A model generated the notes under the pieces. It ran no database searches, was not told where the DNA came from, and was given only the letters and a program-made list of their open reading frames with translations. 64,000 nucleotides of DNA from positions 1-64,000 of the forward strand of contig JAGYJF010000003.1 of NCBI GenBank assembly GCA_018402135.1. The letters run 5' to 3'. Source of the stretch: Flavobacteriaceae bacterium. GTDB lineage: Bacteria > Bacteroidota > Bacteroidia > Flavobacteriales > Flavobacteriaceae. Every line of letters starts with the position of its first letter. Within the stretch, counting starts at the first letter, position 1. Shown here in pieces: positions 31,374-43,370 of this stretch. Both the position numbers and the translations under genes were made by a program.

Positions 31374-31655
31374 ATGACAATCAATCATAAAATTCTCGCC
31401 ACTATCAATTTCATAATTGTCGGTTATTTTGTGTTGATTTATGCGGTCTACAAATTCGAAGTGGCCTATAAAATAATAGGAGTTTTAGTGGAACTATTAA
31501 CTATTCCGTTTTTAATTGCTCAAGTGGTATTTCTGTTTATTGGGATACGACTCTTATTTAAGAAAAAAATGTTGCCATTTACTTTTATGAGTTTTGTGTT
31601 ATTAGTTGTTTGTTCAATACTATCAATAGGTAGTTTTTTTCTTAAATCAATATAA
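31374..31655 (+). CDS. Hypothetical small membrane protein
   Basis: Three hydrophobic segments, bounded by a terminator. Confidence 0.5.
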   Translation: MTINHKILATINFIIVGYFVLIYAVYKFEVAYKIIGVLVELLTIPFLIAQVVFLFIGIRLLFKKKMLPFTFMSFVLLVVCSILSIGSFFLKSI

Positions 31656-31670
31656 TCTAAGTTATTGCCT

Positions 31671-31701
31671 AAAAAAAAGCAACCCGTTTCCAGGTTGCTT
31701 T
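31671..31701. terminator. Intrinsic terminator
   Basis: AAAGCAACCCGTTTCCAGGTTGCTTT. Confidence 0.75.
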
Positions 31702-31724
31702 ATTGCTATTAACCATCATGTGAA

Positions 31725-33989
<2,265 letters not shown>

Positions 33990-34313
33990 TCAGGTAATAC
34001 AAATTTACCAAAAGAAAACATATAACAACGTCTTTTGCTATAGATAAAATCTATGGTTTATGTAAAATTGTGATGTCAGTCAGGCATTGCTTTTATATTG
34101 TCTAAAAATCGGCAAAATATTTTTTCTTTTTTGTTTACATCTTGAGCTTATAATGTAAAAAGGAAGTATTTATTAATAAAAAACAGCACCAATCTAGTTT
34201 AAATAAATGACATAAATTTTTACTTTAATTTAATACCTTTGAAACCTATTCTATACTAAAAAACGCCCATATAACTTTTGAACAAGCAATCGGACAAGTC
34301 ATCAAAAACAATC

Positions 34314-34895
34314 ATGAATACGACAAAATCTTACTCTAAAATCTACCGATTTATACACTGGTCTATCGCTATTGCTTTTACGCTTTTGCTTTTAACGATT
34401 TTTTTGAGATTAACTTGGATGAATAAAAACCACATGGCCGATATTATAGGTAATTACCTTAGTCAAACCAACCAATCTTTGTCTCAAGATGAATTAATTA
34501 TACTGGCAAAAAAAATTAGACAGCCTATGTGGCAGTGGCATGTATATATAGGTTACGTATTAGTGGGATTATTTGCATTGCGTTTTACATTACCGTTTTT
34601 TGGCGAAATGAAATTTCAAAATCCACTTCAGAAAAATTTAACCAATAAAGAAAAATTTCAAAACTGGACCTACCTCATTTTTTATGTTTGTGTGGTTGCA
34701 TCATTAGTAACTGGACTCATAATTGAACATGGTCCAAAAGCGCTCAGAAAGCAAATTGAAGATTGGCATAAGTTATCTATATATTATTTGGTAGCATTTA
34801 TTGTAATTCATCTCACTGGTATTTTAATATCCGAATTCACCCATCAAAAAGGATTGATTTCAAAAATCATAAGTGGGTCAAAACACACATTGTAG
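34314..34895 (+). CDS. Cytochrome b561-type (cytochrome b/b6) domain protein
   Basis: YRFIHWSIAIAFTLLLLTIF; WHVYIGYVLVGLFALRF; WHKLSIYYLVAFIVIHLTG with paired His in TM helices. Confidence 0.75.
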   Translation: MNTTKSYSKIYRFIHWSIAIAFTLLLLTIFLRLTWMNKNHMADIIGNYLSQTNQSLSQDELIILAKKIRQPMWQWHVYIGYVLVGLFALRFTLPFFGEMKFQNPLQKNLTNKEKFQNWTYLIFYVCVVASLVTGLIIEHGPKALRKQIEDWHKLSIYYLVAFIVIHLTGILISEFTHQKGLISKIISGSKHTL

Positions 34896-35022
34896 CGTTC
34901 TTAAAAATTCACAACAAGCAAAAATCTATTACACTTCTCCAATTTTTTTGTATATTTAAATGCCTCTAAACCAAATCATAGTTAATTTTTATGGCTAGTG
35001 AGTCTTTAATTCAGTTAGGAGC

Positions 35023-35373
35023 ATGCAAAAAAACTGTTTAGAATGTGGTGAGAAAATTGTTGGCCGGACTGACAAAAAGTTTTGCGATGACGCCTGCCGA
35101 AACAGCTATAATAATAAGGTAAATAAAGACCACAAAAACATAGTTCGCAATACCAATAATTGGCTGCGAAAAAACTATCGGATATTAGAACAACTCAACC
35201 CTGAGCAAAAAACTAAAGTTAGCCGTTCTAAATTGACTGAAAAAGGTTTTAATTTTAATTATTTCACCAGTATTTACACCACAAAAGCTGGCACGGTTTA
35301 CTATTTTGTGTACGATCAAGGTTACTTACCACTTGAAGGCGATTATTTCGCACTGGTAAAACGAGATTCTTAA
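35023..35373 (+). CDS. Zinc-ribbon hypothetical protein
   Basis: MQKNCLECGEKIVGRTDKKFCDDACRNSYNN. Confidence 0.7.
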   Translation: MQKNCLECGEKIVGRTDKKFCDDACRNSYNNKVNKDHKNIVRNTNNWLRKNYRILEQLNPEQKTKVSRSKLTEKGFNFNYFTSIYTTKAGTVYYFVYDQGYLPLEGDYFALVKRDS

Positions 35374-35380
35374 AATAAGT

Positions 35381-35857
35381 TTATTTGGTGAGGCTGTTCC
35401 AATTTTCACCTTTAAGCTGTAATGCAGCTTTTAAAACATCCTTCTGACTTATTTGCCCTACTAGTTTTCCATCTTCCACTATAGGAAATCGTCGTCTTTT
35501 AGCATCCAAAAATTTGTTGGCTGCATCAAAGATGTTCATGTTGCCATCAATAGTTTCCACATCTCGTATCATCCGGGTCTCTACTATATCTTGATGAATG
35601 GGCATGTTATAATATCTACTTTCACTTATTTGTTTTAAGCAATCGCCTTCAGATATAACACCTACTAGTTCATAGTTATCATTAACGACAGGACCGCCAG
35701 AGATTTTATTCTTTATTAAAGTTTGAATTACCTGCTCTATTGAATGATCGGGTTTAAAAACAATAAGATCGCGAGACATATAATCTTTCACTTTTAGAGG
35801 CACTGCCGACGTTGAATCTTGATTCTTTCTGGCGCCTTGAAAACTTTTTATTCCCAT
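35381..35857 (-). CDS. CBS-domain-pair protein
   Basis: VKDYMSRDLIVFKPDHSIEQVIQTLIKNKISGGPVVNDNYELVGVISEGDCLK ... RRFPIVEDGKLVGQISQKDVL. Confidence 0.9.
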   Translation of the reverse strand: MGIKSFQGARKNQDSTSAVPLKVKDYMSRDLIVFKPDHSIEQVIQTLIKNKISGGPVVNDNYELVGVISEGDCLKQISESRYYNMPIHQDIVETRMIRDVETIDGNMNIFDAANKFLDAKRRRFPIVEDGKLVGQISQKDVLKAALQLKGENWNSLTK

Positions 35858-35971
35858 GATTATTTTGATTTAAGTGTTTTTAAATTTAAGCAAAAATGTT
35901 CAATCTTCCTAAATATTAACAAATGCAAAAAGTTTTTTGTACTTTTATTACACAACCAACACCATCTTAAA

Positions 35972-38266
35972 ATGATCAAAAAACTAATTGCCGTACTGCT
36001 TCTTGTTTTGGCAATCTATTGGAGTTTCTCCTCCTTAATGCCATCAAAAATTTCAGACTTAAATACTCCTGAAACAGAATTTTCAACCGAACGTGCACTC
36101 GTTCATCTCAAAAAAATTAGCGAAAAACCACATTATCCCGGAACAGAAGCTCATATCGAAGTTAGAGACTATATTAAAAAAGAGCTAGAATCCTTAGGCT
36201 TTGAAACGCACAGACAAGAAGGTTATAGTTATAGCCCTAAAGTAAGAAATGTTACCAAAGTCCAAAACATTGTTGGCAGAATTAGAGGAAAAAATAACAG
36301 CAAAGCTTTGCTGTTAATGTCGCACTACGACAGCAATCCACATTCGTCGTTAGGCGCGAGTGATGCTGGATCGGGCGTTGTTACAATTTTGGAAGGCTTA
36401 AGAGCCTATTTGAAATCTGGTAAAACACCCAATAACGATATTGTAGTACTTATTTCTGATGCTGAAGAAACTGGATTACATGGTGCTAACATTTTTGTTA
36501 ACAAACATGCTTGGTCTGCTGATCTCGGTTTGGTACTTAATTTTGAAGCACGCGGAAGTGGTGGCCCTAGTTATATGCTAATTGAAACTAATAACGGTAA
36601 CAAAAATTTAATTGAAGGATTTACCAAAGCCAATCCTGACTTTCCTGTTGCTAATTCTTTAGCTTATAGCATTTACAAAATGCTGCCAAATGATACCGAT
36701 TTAACCAGATTTAGGGAAGACGCCAATATTGACGGTTTTAATTTTGCCTTTATCGATGATCATTACGATTATCACACCGTTTTAGATAATTACCAACGCT
36801 TAGACAAAAACAGTCTCGAACATCAAGGTTCGTACCTCATGCCATTGCTGAATTATTTTGCAGACGCCGATTTAAATCAGCCAATAACTTTTGAAGATCA
36901 TGTGTATTTTAATGTGCCGATATTTAAAATGATACATTATTCTAATGGGTGGATTTTGCCAATGCTAATCGTTTCTGTTTTGGTTTTTTTTCTGCTACTT
37001 TATATCGGAATCAAAAAACATAGATTAAGCACCAACGAGATTATTCGTGGCTTTGCTCCAATTACCTTAACAATAATGATTACCGGAGCACTTGCTTATT
37101 TTGGATGGCAAATGTTATTAGGTTTTTATCCTGAATATAATGAAATGCTTCAAGGCTTTACCTATAATGGTCATACCTATATTTGGGCTTTTTCAATGCT
37201 AAGCTTGGCGATTGCACTTCTGGTGTATAGCAAGTTTTATAAACCAAGAAACACCGGAAGTTTGTTGGTAGCACCGATACTATTTTGGATGTTGCTTTCG
37301 GTATATGTGGCATTTGAATTACAAGGCGCCTCTTTTTTTATCATTCCAGTGATTTTTGGTCTTATTACCTTAGCGGTATTTATTAGTCAACGACAGCCAA
37401 ATATGCTCTTATTAAGCTTACTTTGCTTTCCCGCTATTTTAATTACAGCTCCTTTAATACAGATGTTTCCTGTGGGTCTTGGACTGAATTTACTAGTTGC
37501 TTCGGCAATACTCATCAGTTTACTTTTTGGATTAACTATAAGCGTTTTTGGCTTTATAAAAAACACGCGTAATTGGGGGTTTTTATTTCTCGTTACCTCC
37601 GCTGTTTTCTTTTTAATAGCCCACAGCAATTCAAAATTTGATGACAATAATCCCAAACCAAATAGCCTTGTCTATTTATTTGATTCCAATAAAAATGAAG
37701 CACAGTGGTTAACTTACGATACTATGATGGATCCATGGACCAGTCATTATTTAACCAATACTCCTGATGAAAGTTCTGACAATACGATTATAAACAGCAA
37801 ATACGGATCGGCCTTTGCTTTTGGCAAATCCACCAATATAAAAGATTTAGCCGTTCCACTATTAAATAAAATCTCAGACACTATTATTGGAGACCAACGC
37901 CACTTGAAATATTTTTTATCACCACAACGATCTGTTAATAGATATGAATTATTTGCGGATACAAGCAGTAAGTTTATCAATTTTAGATTGAATGGTGTAC
38001 CGCTAAAAGCTAAAAAGGACGAAGCAGCCTTCCAAAACAGAAAAGGGGAACGATTGGTAACGTATTTGGTTAGTGACGATAAATATCTAGAGTTAGAATT
38101 TAGTATCCCCGCTAATCAAGAAACAATTATTGACATTTATGAATCATCTTTTGACCTATTAACCAATAAATTATTCAAGCTTAAAAAACGTGAGAATTGG
38201 ATGATTCCAAAACCATTTATCCTTAACGATGCCATTATCATCAAAAAAACATTAACAATTGACTAA
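35972..38266 (+). CDS. M28-family metallopeptidase with C-terminal multi-TM region
   Basis: ALLLMSHYDSNPHSSLGASDAGSGVVTILEGLRAY...VLISDAEETGLHGANIFV then multiple TM helices; internal ATG preferred over the 35819 ORF start. Confidence 0.85.
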   Translation: MIKKLIAVLLLVLAIYWSFSSLMPSKISDLNTPETEFSTERALVHLKKISEKPHYPGTEAHIEVRDYIKKELESLGFETHRQEGYSYSPKVRNVTKVQNIVGRIRGKNNSKALLLMSHYDSNPHSSLGASDAGSGVVTILEGLRAYLKSGKTPNNDIVVLISDAEETGLHGANIFVNKHAWSADLGLVLNFEARGSGGPSYMLIETNNGNKNLIEGFTKANPDFPVANSLAYSIYKMLPNDTDLTRFREDANIDGFNFAFIDDHYDYHTVLDNYQRLDKNSLEHQGSYLMPLLNYFADADLNQPITFEDHVYFNVPIFKMIHYSNGWILPMLIVSVLVFFLLLYIGIKKHRLSTNEIIRGFAPITLTIMITGALAYFGWQMLLGFYPEYNEMLQGFTYNGHTYIWAFSMLSLAIALLVYSKFYKPRNTGSLLVAPILFWMLLSVYVAFELQGASFFIIPVIFGLITLAVFISQRQPNMLLLSLLCFPAILITAPLIQMFPVGLGLNLLVASAILISLLFGLTISVFGFIKNTRNWGFLFLVTSAVFFLIAHSNSKFDDNNPKPNSLVYLFDSNKNEAQWLTYDTMMDPWTSHYLTNTPDESSDNTIINSKYGSAFAFGKSTNIKDLAVPLLNKISDTIIGDQRHLKYFLSPQRSVNRYELFADTSSKFINFRLNGVPLKAKKDEAAFQNRKGERLVTYLVSDDKYLELEFSIPANQETIIDIYESSFDLLTNKLFKLKKRENWMIPKPFILNDAIIIKKTLTID

Positions 38267-39068
38267 AACAATAGCAATAATTGGTTGTGGCTGGTATGGT
38301 TTTCCTTTAGCAAAATTATTACTTGAAGAAGGCTATTTGGTGAATGGTACAACCACTTCAAAGGAAAAAGTTGAGATGCTGAGTAATTCAAAAATTAATC
38401 CGTTTGTCTTAGAATTATCTGAAAACACCATTTCAAAATCCATAACAGAAGTTTTGCATAACGTTGATGTTGCTGTTATTAATGTTCCTCCTGGTTTAAG
38501 GCGACAACCCGATAAAAACTATACCAAACAAATGGCGCAACTTGTGCCTTTTCTCGCAAACGCAGGCGTGAAGCAGGTCTTGTATATAAGTTCAACTTCA
38601 GTTTTTGAAGACGAGGAGGCTTTTCCTATTATTTCGAATAACACCAAGCCCAATGCTGAAAATTACGCTGCGCAACAACTCATAAAAACAGAACTAGAAT
38701 TTCAAAATAACTCCAGTTTTTCAACAACAATTTTGAGATTTAGCGGACTAATTGGTAATGACCGCCACCCGGCTTATAGTTTGTCTGGCAAGAAAAATAT
38801 ATCAAACCCAATGGCGCCCATAAATTTAATTCACTTAAAAGACTGTATTAATATTAGCAAACGCATCATTACACAAGGGGTTTTTAATGAGACCTTTAAT
38901 GCTGCCAACAGTTTGCATCCTAGCAAAATAGATTATTATACCAAAGCCTGTAATAATTTCAATATAACACCTCCAAGCTTTAATATGCAAGAAAAAAGTG
39001 TGGGAAAAATAATTGATTCAGAAAAACTGGTACAGAAATTGAACTATAACATTGGCGAACCGTTATAG
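38259..39068 (+). CDS. NAD(P)-binding Rossmann-fold (YeeZ/SDR-like) protein
   Basis: TKTIAIIGCGWYGFPLAKLLLEEGYLVNGTTTSKEK; VLYISSTSVFED; TTG start overlapping the preceding gene. Confidence 0.8.
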   Translation: MTKTIAIIGCGWYGFPLAKLLLEEGYLVNGTTTSKEKVEMLSNSKINPFVLELSENTISKSITEVLHNVDVAVINVPPGLRRQPDKNYTKQMAQLVPFLANAGVKQVLYISSTSVFEDEEAFPIISNNTKPNAENYAAQQLIKTELEFQNNSSFSTTILRFSGLIGNDRHPAYSLSGKKNISNPMAPINLIHLKDCINISKRIITQGVFNETFNAANSLHPSKIDYYTKACNNFNITPPSFNMQEKSVGKIIDSEKLVQKLNYNIGEPL

Positions 39069-39156
39069 AAATTAGTACCATATTAAGGATTAATACCATT
39101 AATTTTTTTAGTTTTGGCACCTAAACAATATTATACAACCCATTAAAAAATAATAG

Positions 39157-39846
39157 ATGAAACATTTTTTTTGTATTGCAATCGCATTCATTGGCTTATC
39201 TGCCAATGCGCAAACGAACCAAGAACTTAAAAAACACTTCGAAACTTATTACGAGTTAATGAAAGCTCGAGGTGATGTTCAAGGGATTGTAAATGCCATG
39301 ACGCATTTAGAAGCCTTAGAACCATCACAAGCCAGACGCGATACTTTAGCATATCTTTATGTGTCGGAAGGAAGAAATTTAGAAGCATTGAATACTTTAG
39401 GGATTGAATACATCCCTACCGATTCCGATATCAGCGTTGAGGTAAAAGCCATTGCGCTAAAAGCTTTGAATCAAGGTGAAAAGGCATTGGTGTTTTACGA
39501 AGAATTATATAAAAGAGAACCAAATCCTTATCTAGCCTACGAAATGGCAGATTTAAAAATTCAACTGAAGGATTTAGAAGGTGCTAAGAAAAATATCGAA
39601 TACGGCATTGCTAATGTTAAAGATGACATGATGCGTGCCTTTTACGAAAAGCAACAACCCTACCAAACGTCCTTAAAAGCTGCATTTCTATATCTTAAAG
39701 GATTGGTGATTTTTAATGAAAATCAAGAGGCGAATTTAGGTGCTTCGTTAAAATTGATGAATGAAGCTTTAGAAATTGACCCTAACTTTAACATGGCCAA
39801 AATAAGCCGAGAAGCTTTAGAAACAAGAAAAGTAAAAACTAATTAG
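39157..39846 (+). CDS. TPR-like secreted protein (hypothetical)
   Basis: Signal peptide MKHFFCIAIAFIGLSANAQ and helical repeats. Confidence 0.6.
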   Translation: MKHFFCIAIAFIGLSANAQTNQELKKHFETYYELMKARGDVQGIVNAMTHLEALEPSQARRDTLAYLYVSEGRNLEALNTLGIEYIPTDSDISVEVKAIALKALNQGEKALVFYEELYKREPNPYLAYEMADLKIQLKDLEGAKKNIEYGIANVKDDMMRAFYEKQQPYQTSLKAAFLYLKGLVIFNENQEANLGASLKLMNEALEIDPNFNMAKISREALETRKVKTN

Positions 39847-40361
39847 TTAGGACGCTCATAAACATTAGCATCGTATTCTATCTTCTTATTTATTTGAAGA
39901 ATTAAATTAGAATGGGCAACAAGCACTTCCTTAATGGAAGCAAGTTTTGTTGCCTTTTCTACATTAGATAAAGTGAGATTGGTATGCAGTTTTAACGATT
40001 TGGTTTCTAAAACTGTTATTCTTGATATAATTGGTTTTATGTTTATTGGCTCGGGGACTTTCACTTTTAACGAATCAAAAAGTGTTTTAACTTCCTCTTG
40101 TTGATTTTTAAAAAAACTTAAATCGCCTTGTTTTAAATATCCCAATTGAAGGTTTAATTCCTGAAACCTTTGCCAATCGATAAGTATTTTTTTTGCTTCC
40201 GTATCTAGAATGTAATCGGTATATTTTAAATTATTTATGTCTTTTGCTGAGATGTCATTAGACGCGGCGTTAATTTCTGTGTCTTTAATTTCTTCTGGGT
40301 TGTTATTGTTTTGGCACGAACAAACCATTGCAATTAGGATTATATATTGGAGAAGCTTCAT
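39843..40361 (-). CDS. Hypothetical lipoprotein
   Basis: MKLLQYIILIAMVCSCQNNN lipobox-like. Confidence 0.6.
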   Translation of the reverse strand: MKLLQYIILIAMVCSCQNNNNPEEIKDTEINAASNDISAKDINNLKYTDYILDTEAKKILIDWQRFQELNLQLGYLKQGDLSFFKNQQEEVKTLFDSLKVKVPEPINIKPIISRITVLETKSLKLHTNLTLSNVEKATKLASIKEVLVAHSNLILQINKKIEYDANVYERPN

Positions 40362-40574
40362 AAATTTTTTAAATTAAGTACTTGTAAAATTCGATTGTAA
40401 ATATAATGAATTCGCATTGTTATGATTATTATAAACTAATCAAACCCAATTTTATTATACATCCTATTTACAGTTGATTTTGCTGAAATACCTAAAAAAT
40501 ATTAATAAGAATTTAGAAGCTAAGCTGATAAAATGTTGTTATTTTTGACCTTCTAAACTTTCGAAGTAATTGAT

Positions 40575-41540
40575 ATGACAGAAAGAATTTTAATTATCGG
40601 TGCCGCTGGACAAATTGGGAGTGAATTATGCAGTGCGCTTCGCAGTTTATATGGTATAGAAAACGTTATTGCTAGTGATATTAATACCCTTAACCAAAGT
40701 TTAGTAGAGGCTGGGCCGTTTGAGATTATAGATGCTACGAATTTTAATCAAATTAAAGACTGCGTTGAAAAATATCAAGTAGACACCATCTATCTGCTAG
40801 CTGCAATGTTAAGCGCTACTGCCGAAAAAGCTCCAAAACAGGCTTGGGATTTAAATATGGAATCGTTGTTTCACGTTTTAAATTTGGCTAAAGATGGCGT
40901 CATAAAAAAAGTGTTTTGGCCTTCGAGCATTGCTGTTTTTGGACCTTCAACCCCAAAACAAAACACACCTCAACACACCATCATGGAACCGACCACGGTT
41001 TATGGAATTAGTAAGCAAGTTGGTGAGCGTTGGTGTGAATACTACCATAAAAAATACAATGTAGATGTGCGTAGTCTGCGCTACCCAGGCATTATTAGCT
41101 ATAAAACCTTACCTGGAGGCGGTACTACAGATTACGCCATAGATATTTTTCATAAAGCTATTACAGATAAGCATTACAATTGCTTTTTAGATGCCAATTG
41201 CACCTTGCCTATGATGTATATGGATGACGCAGTTGCTGCCACCATTAAATTGATGCATACCGATGGCGACAATTTAAGCATTCGTTCGTCTTATAATTTA
41301 TCGGCAGTTAGTTTTAGTCCTTCAGAATTAGCTGCGGTTATTTCAAAACATATTCCTAACTTTAGCATTAATTACAATCCAGATTTTAGACAGCAAATCG
41401 CTGAGAGTTGGCCAAACTCTATTGAGGATACCATTGCCCGAAAAGACTGGGGATGGCAGCATCAATACGATTTAGAAACCATTGTCGCCGAAATGCTTAA
41501 CGGATTGTCAAAACATTACAAAAAACAACAAACTTTTTAA
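40575..41540 (+). CDS. NAD-dependent epimerase/dehydratase, L-threonine 3-dehydrogenase-like
   Basis: ILIIGAAGQIGSELCSALRSLYG; VFWPSSIAVFGPSTPK; YGISKQVGERWCEYYHKKYNVDVRSLRYPGIISYKTLPGGGTTDYA. Confidence 0.85.
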   Translation: MTERILIIGAAGQIGSELCSALRSLYGIENVIASDINTLNQSLVEAGPFEIIDATNFNQIKDCVEKYQVDTIYLLAAMLSATAEKAPKQAWDLNMESLFHVLNLAKDGVIKKVFWPSSIAVFGPSTPKQNTPQHTIMEPTTVYGISKQVGERWCEYYHKKYNVDVRSLRYPGIISYKTLPGGGTTDYAIDIFHKAITDKHYNCFLDANCTLPMMYMDDAVAATIKLMHTDGDNLSIRSSYNLSAVSFSPSELAAVISKHIPNFSINYNPDFRQQIAESWPNSIEDTIARKDWGWQHQYDLETIVAEMLNGLSKHYKKQQTF

Positions 41541-41550
41541 AACTTAAATC

Positions 41551-41991
41551 ATGTACGCAACCTTACAACTACTTCATTCTTACTGGGCCTATTTGGTATT
41601 TATAATTTTGGCCGTAGCCACTATTAATGCCTTGTATAAGTTTTTTGGAAACAAGGAATTTACTGCGTTCGACTTTAGAATTTCGTTATTCACCTTAATA
41701 GTTTCTCACATTCAACTTATTATTGGAATTATTCTCTTTTTTGCCGCTGATTATATAAGTATTGTTAAAGAATCTGGAATGGGAGTGGTTATGAAAAATG
41801 CCGATTTAAGGGATAAAATTATTGAGCATCCTACCACCATGATTATCGCCATTGCACTTATTACTATTGGCTATTCAAAGCACAAAAAAAAGCTAACCTC
41901 TAAACCTAAATTTAAAATGTTAGCCATGTTTTTTACTTTGGCCTTTATTTTGGTGATTGCCAAAATTCCATGGCAAACATGGTTGGCTTAA
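41551..41991 (+). CDS. Hypothetical integral membrane protein
   Basis: Four hydrophobic segments with conserved His (LQLLHSYWAYLVF, LIVSHIQLIIGIILF). Confidence 0.6.
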   Translation: MYATLQLLHSYWAYLVFIILAVATINALYKFFGNKEFTAFDFRISLFTLIVSHIQLIIGIILFFAADYISIVKESGMGVVMKNADLRDKIIEHPTTMIIAIALITIGYSKHKKKLTSKPKFKMLAMFFTLAFILVIAKIPWQTWLA

Positions 41992-41992
41992 G

Positions 41993-43054
41993 CTATTCTA
42001 TATCTTTAACTTCTTTTATTAAATAGATATAAGCCGGAAAATGGTCTGAATATCCACCAGTAAATCCACCATCTGCAAAACTTCTAAAAGGATAGCCTTT
42101 CCAGCGTCCGCGTTTGTTGGTGAGGTAGCGTCTATTAAAAATCCCCGAATTATAATATCTGTAAGAACTGTAATCTCTATCCGTTAAACTTTTACTGATG
42201 ATAACTTGGTCAAATAAGCTCCAAGAATCTCTATAGGCATTAGTCCCTAATCCGCTTTTGTACATTTTTTCAAAGGGATTGTAAAAACCTTTTAACAATA
42301 CTTTGTCTCTATCATCTTCGGTACCTAAAACGCTTTTTATACTTTCGTTATCGGGGTTGTCATTAAAATCCCCCATAGTAATAATTTTAGCATAAGGATC
42401 GATGGCAAAAAGCGAGTCTGCAATTTTTCTATTTAATTTTGCCGCGGCAATACGTCCAGGTCTGCTTTTTGACTCACCGCCACTTCGTGATGGCCAGTGG
42501 TTAACAATTATGTGAATTAAATCACCGTCCAACTGCCCACTTACTAATAATTGGTCACGTGTGTAACGACGTTCTCTAGAAACATTATCAAAAATCACTA
42601 ACTCGTGATTGCTCGTCGTTAAGGGTTTAAACAATCGTTTTTGATACAGCAAGGCTACATCAATCCCACGTCGGTCTGGTGAGTCGTAATGTACAATCCC
42701 ATAATCTTTATCTATCAAAGCAGGATCGTTTAATAAATCGTGAAGTACTTGTCGGTTTTCAATTTCCGCAACACCAATGATTGCAGGGCTATTGTTAGAT
42801 AGATCAGCTCCTATTTCAGAAACCACCTTGGCCATATTTGTTAATTTGTTTTTATACATATCGCCCCTTATGCCTTCACTCGCCTCCATTATAGGCGATG
42901 CTTCATCATTAATTGTGGGATCATTAATGGTATCAAAAAGATTTTCTAAGTTGTAAAACGCAACAGTATGAATTTTAAATTTTTTTTCTTGACTCATTCC
43001 AGCGCTTACAAAAAAAAGCATTAAAAGGGTAAATAGGATGTGGGTTGATTTCAT
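41993..43054 (-). CDS. Secreted endonuclease/exonuclease/phosphatase family protein
   Basis: Signal peptide; VAFYNLENLFDTINDP; IGVAEIENR; IVNHWPSRSGGESKSRPGR; GDFNDNPDN; SDHFPAYIYL. Confidence 0.9.
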   Translation of the reverse strand: MKSTHILFTLLMLFFVSAGMSQEKKFKIHTVAFYNLENLFDTINDPTINDEASPIMEASEGIRGDMYKNKLTNMAKVVSEIGADLSNNSPAIIGVAEIENRQVLHDLLNDPALIDKDYGIVHYDSPDRRGIDVALLYQKRLFKPLTTSNHELVIFDNVSRERRYTRDQLLVSGQLDGDLIHIIVNHWPSRSGGESKSRPGRIAAAKLNRKIADSLFAIDPYAKIITMGDFNDNPDNESIKSVLGTEDDRDKVLLKGFYNPFEKMYKSGLGTNAYRDSWSLFDQVIISKSLTDRDYSSYRYYNSGIFNRRYLTNKRGRWKGYPFRSFADGGFTGGYSDHFPAYIYLIKEVKDIE

Positions 43055-43370
43055 TTAAATTAATATTTTTTTAAATAATTATTACGGTTGAACTTTGCAA
43101 TATATTTTATGATTTCTCTAGTTATCTAAAGAAGTGTGACTTGTGTTGTTAATATTATGTTATTGTTAGCTTCTTTACAAATTATAGACCAAAAGTATGT
43201 AATTCTGATAAATAATGTAAATTTGAACGCTTAAATAACGATTATTTAATGCACACCAACAACTAACTTTAACTTAAGCATGAAATGAGCCAATACAATT
43301 ATCCTGGTACTTACCGAAATTTTTTATTGCTCATTGCATCTGACCGTGAAAAAACAATAAATTTGACCAG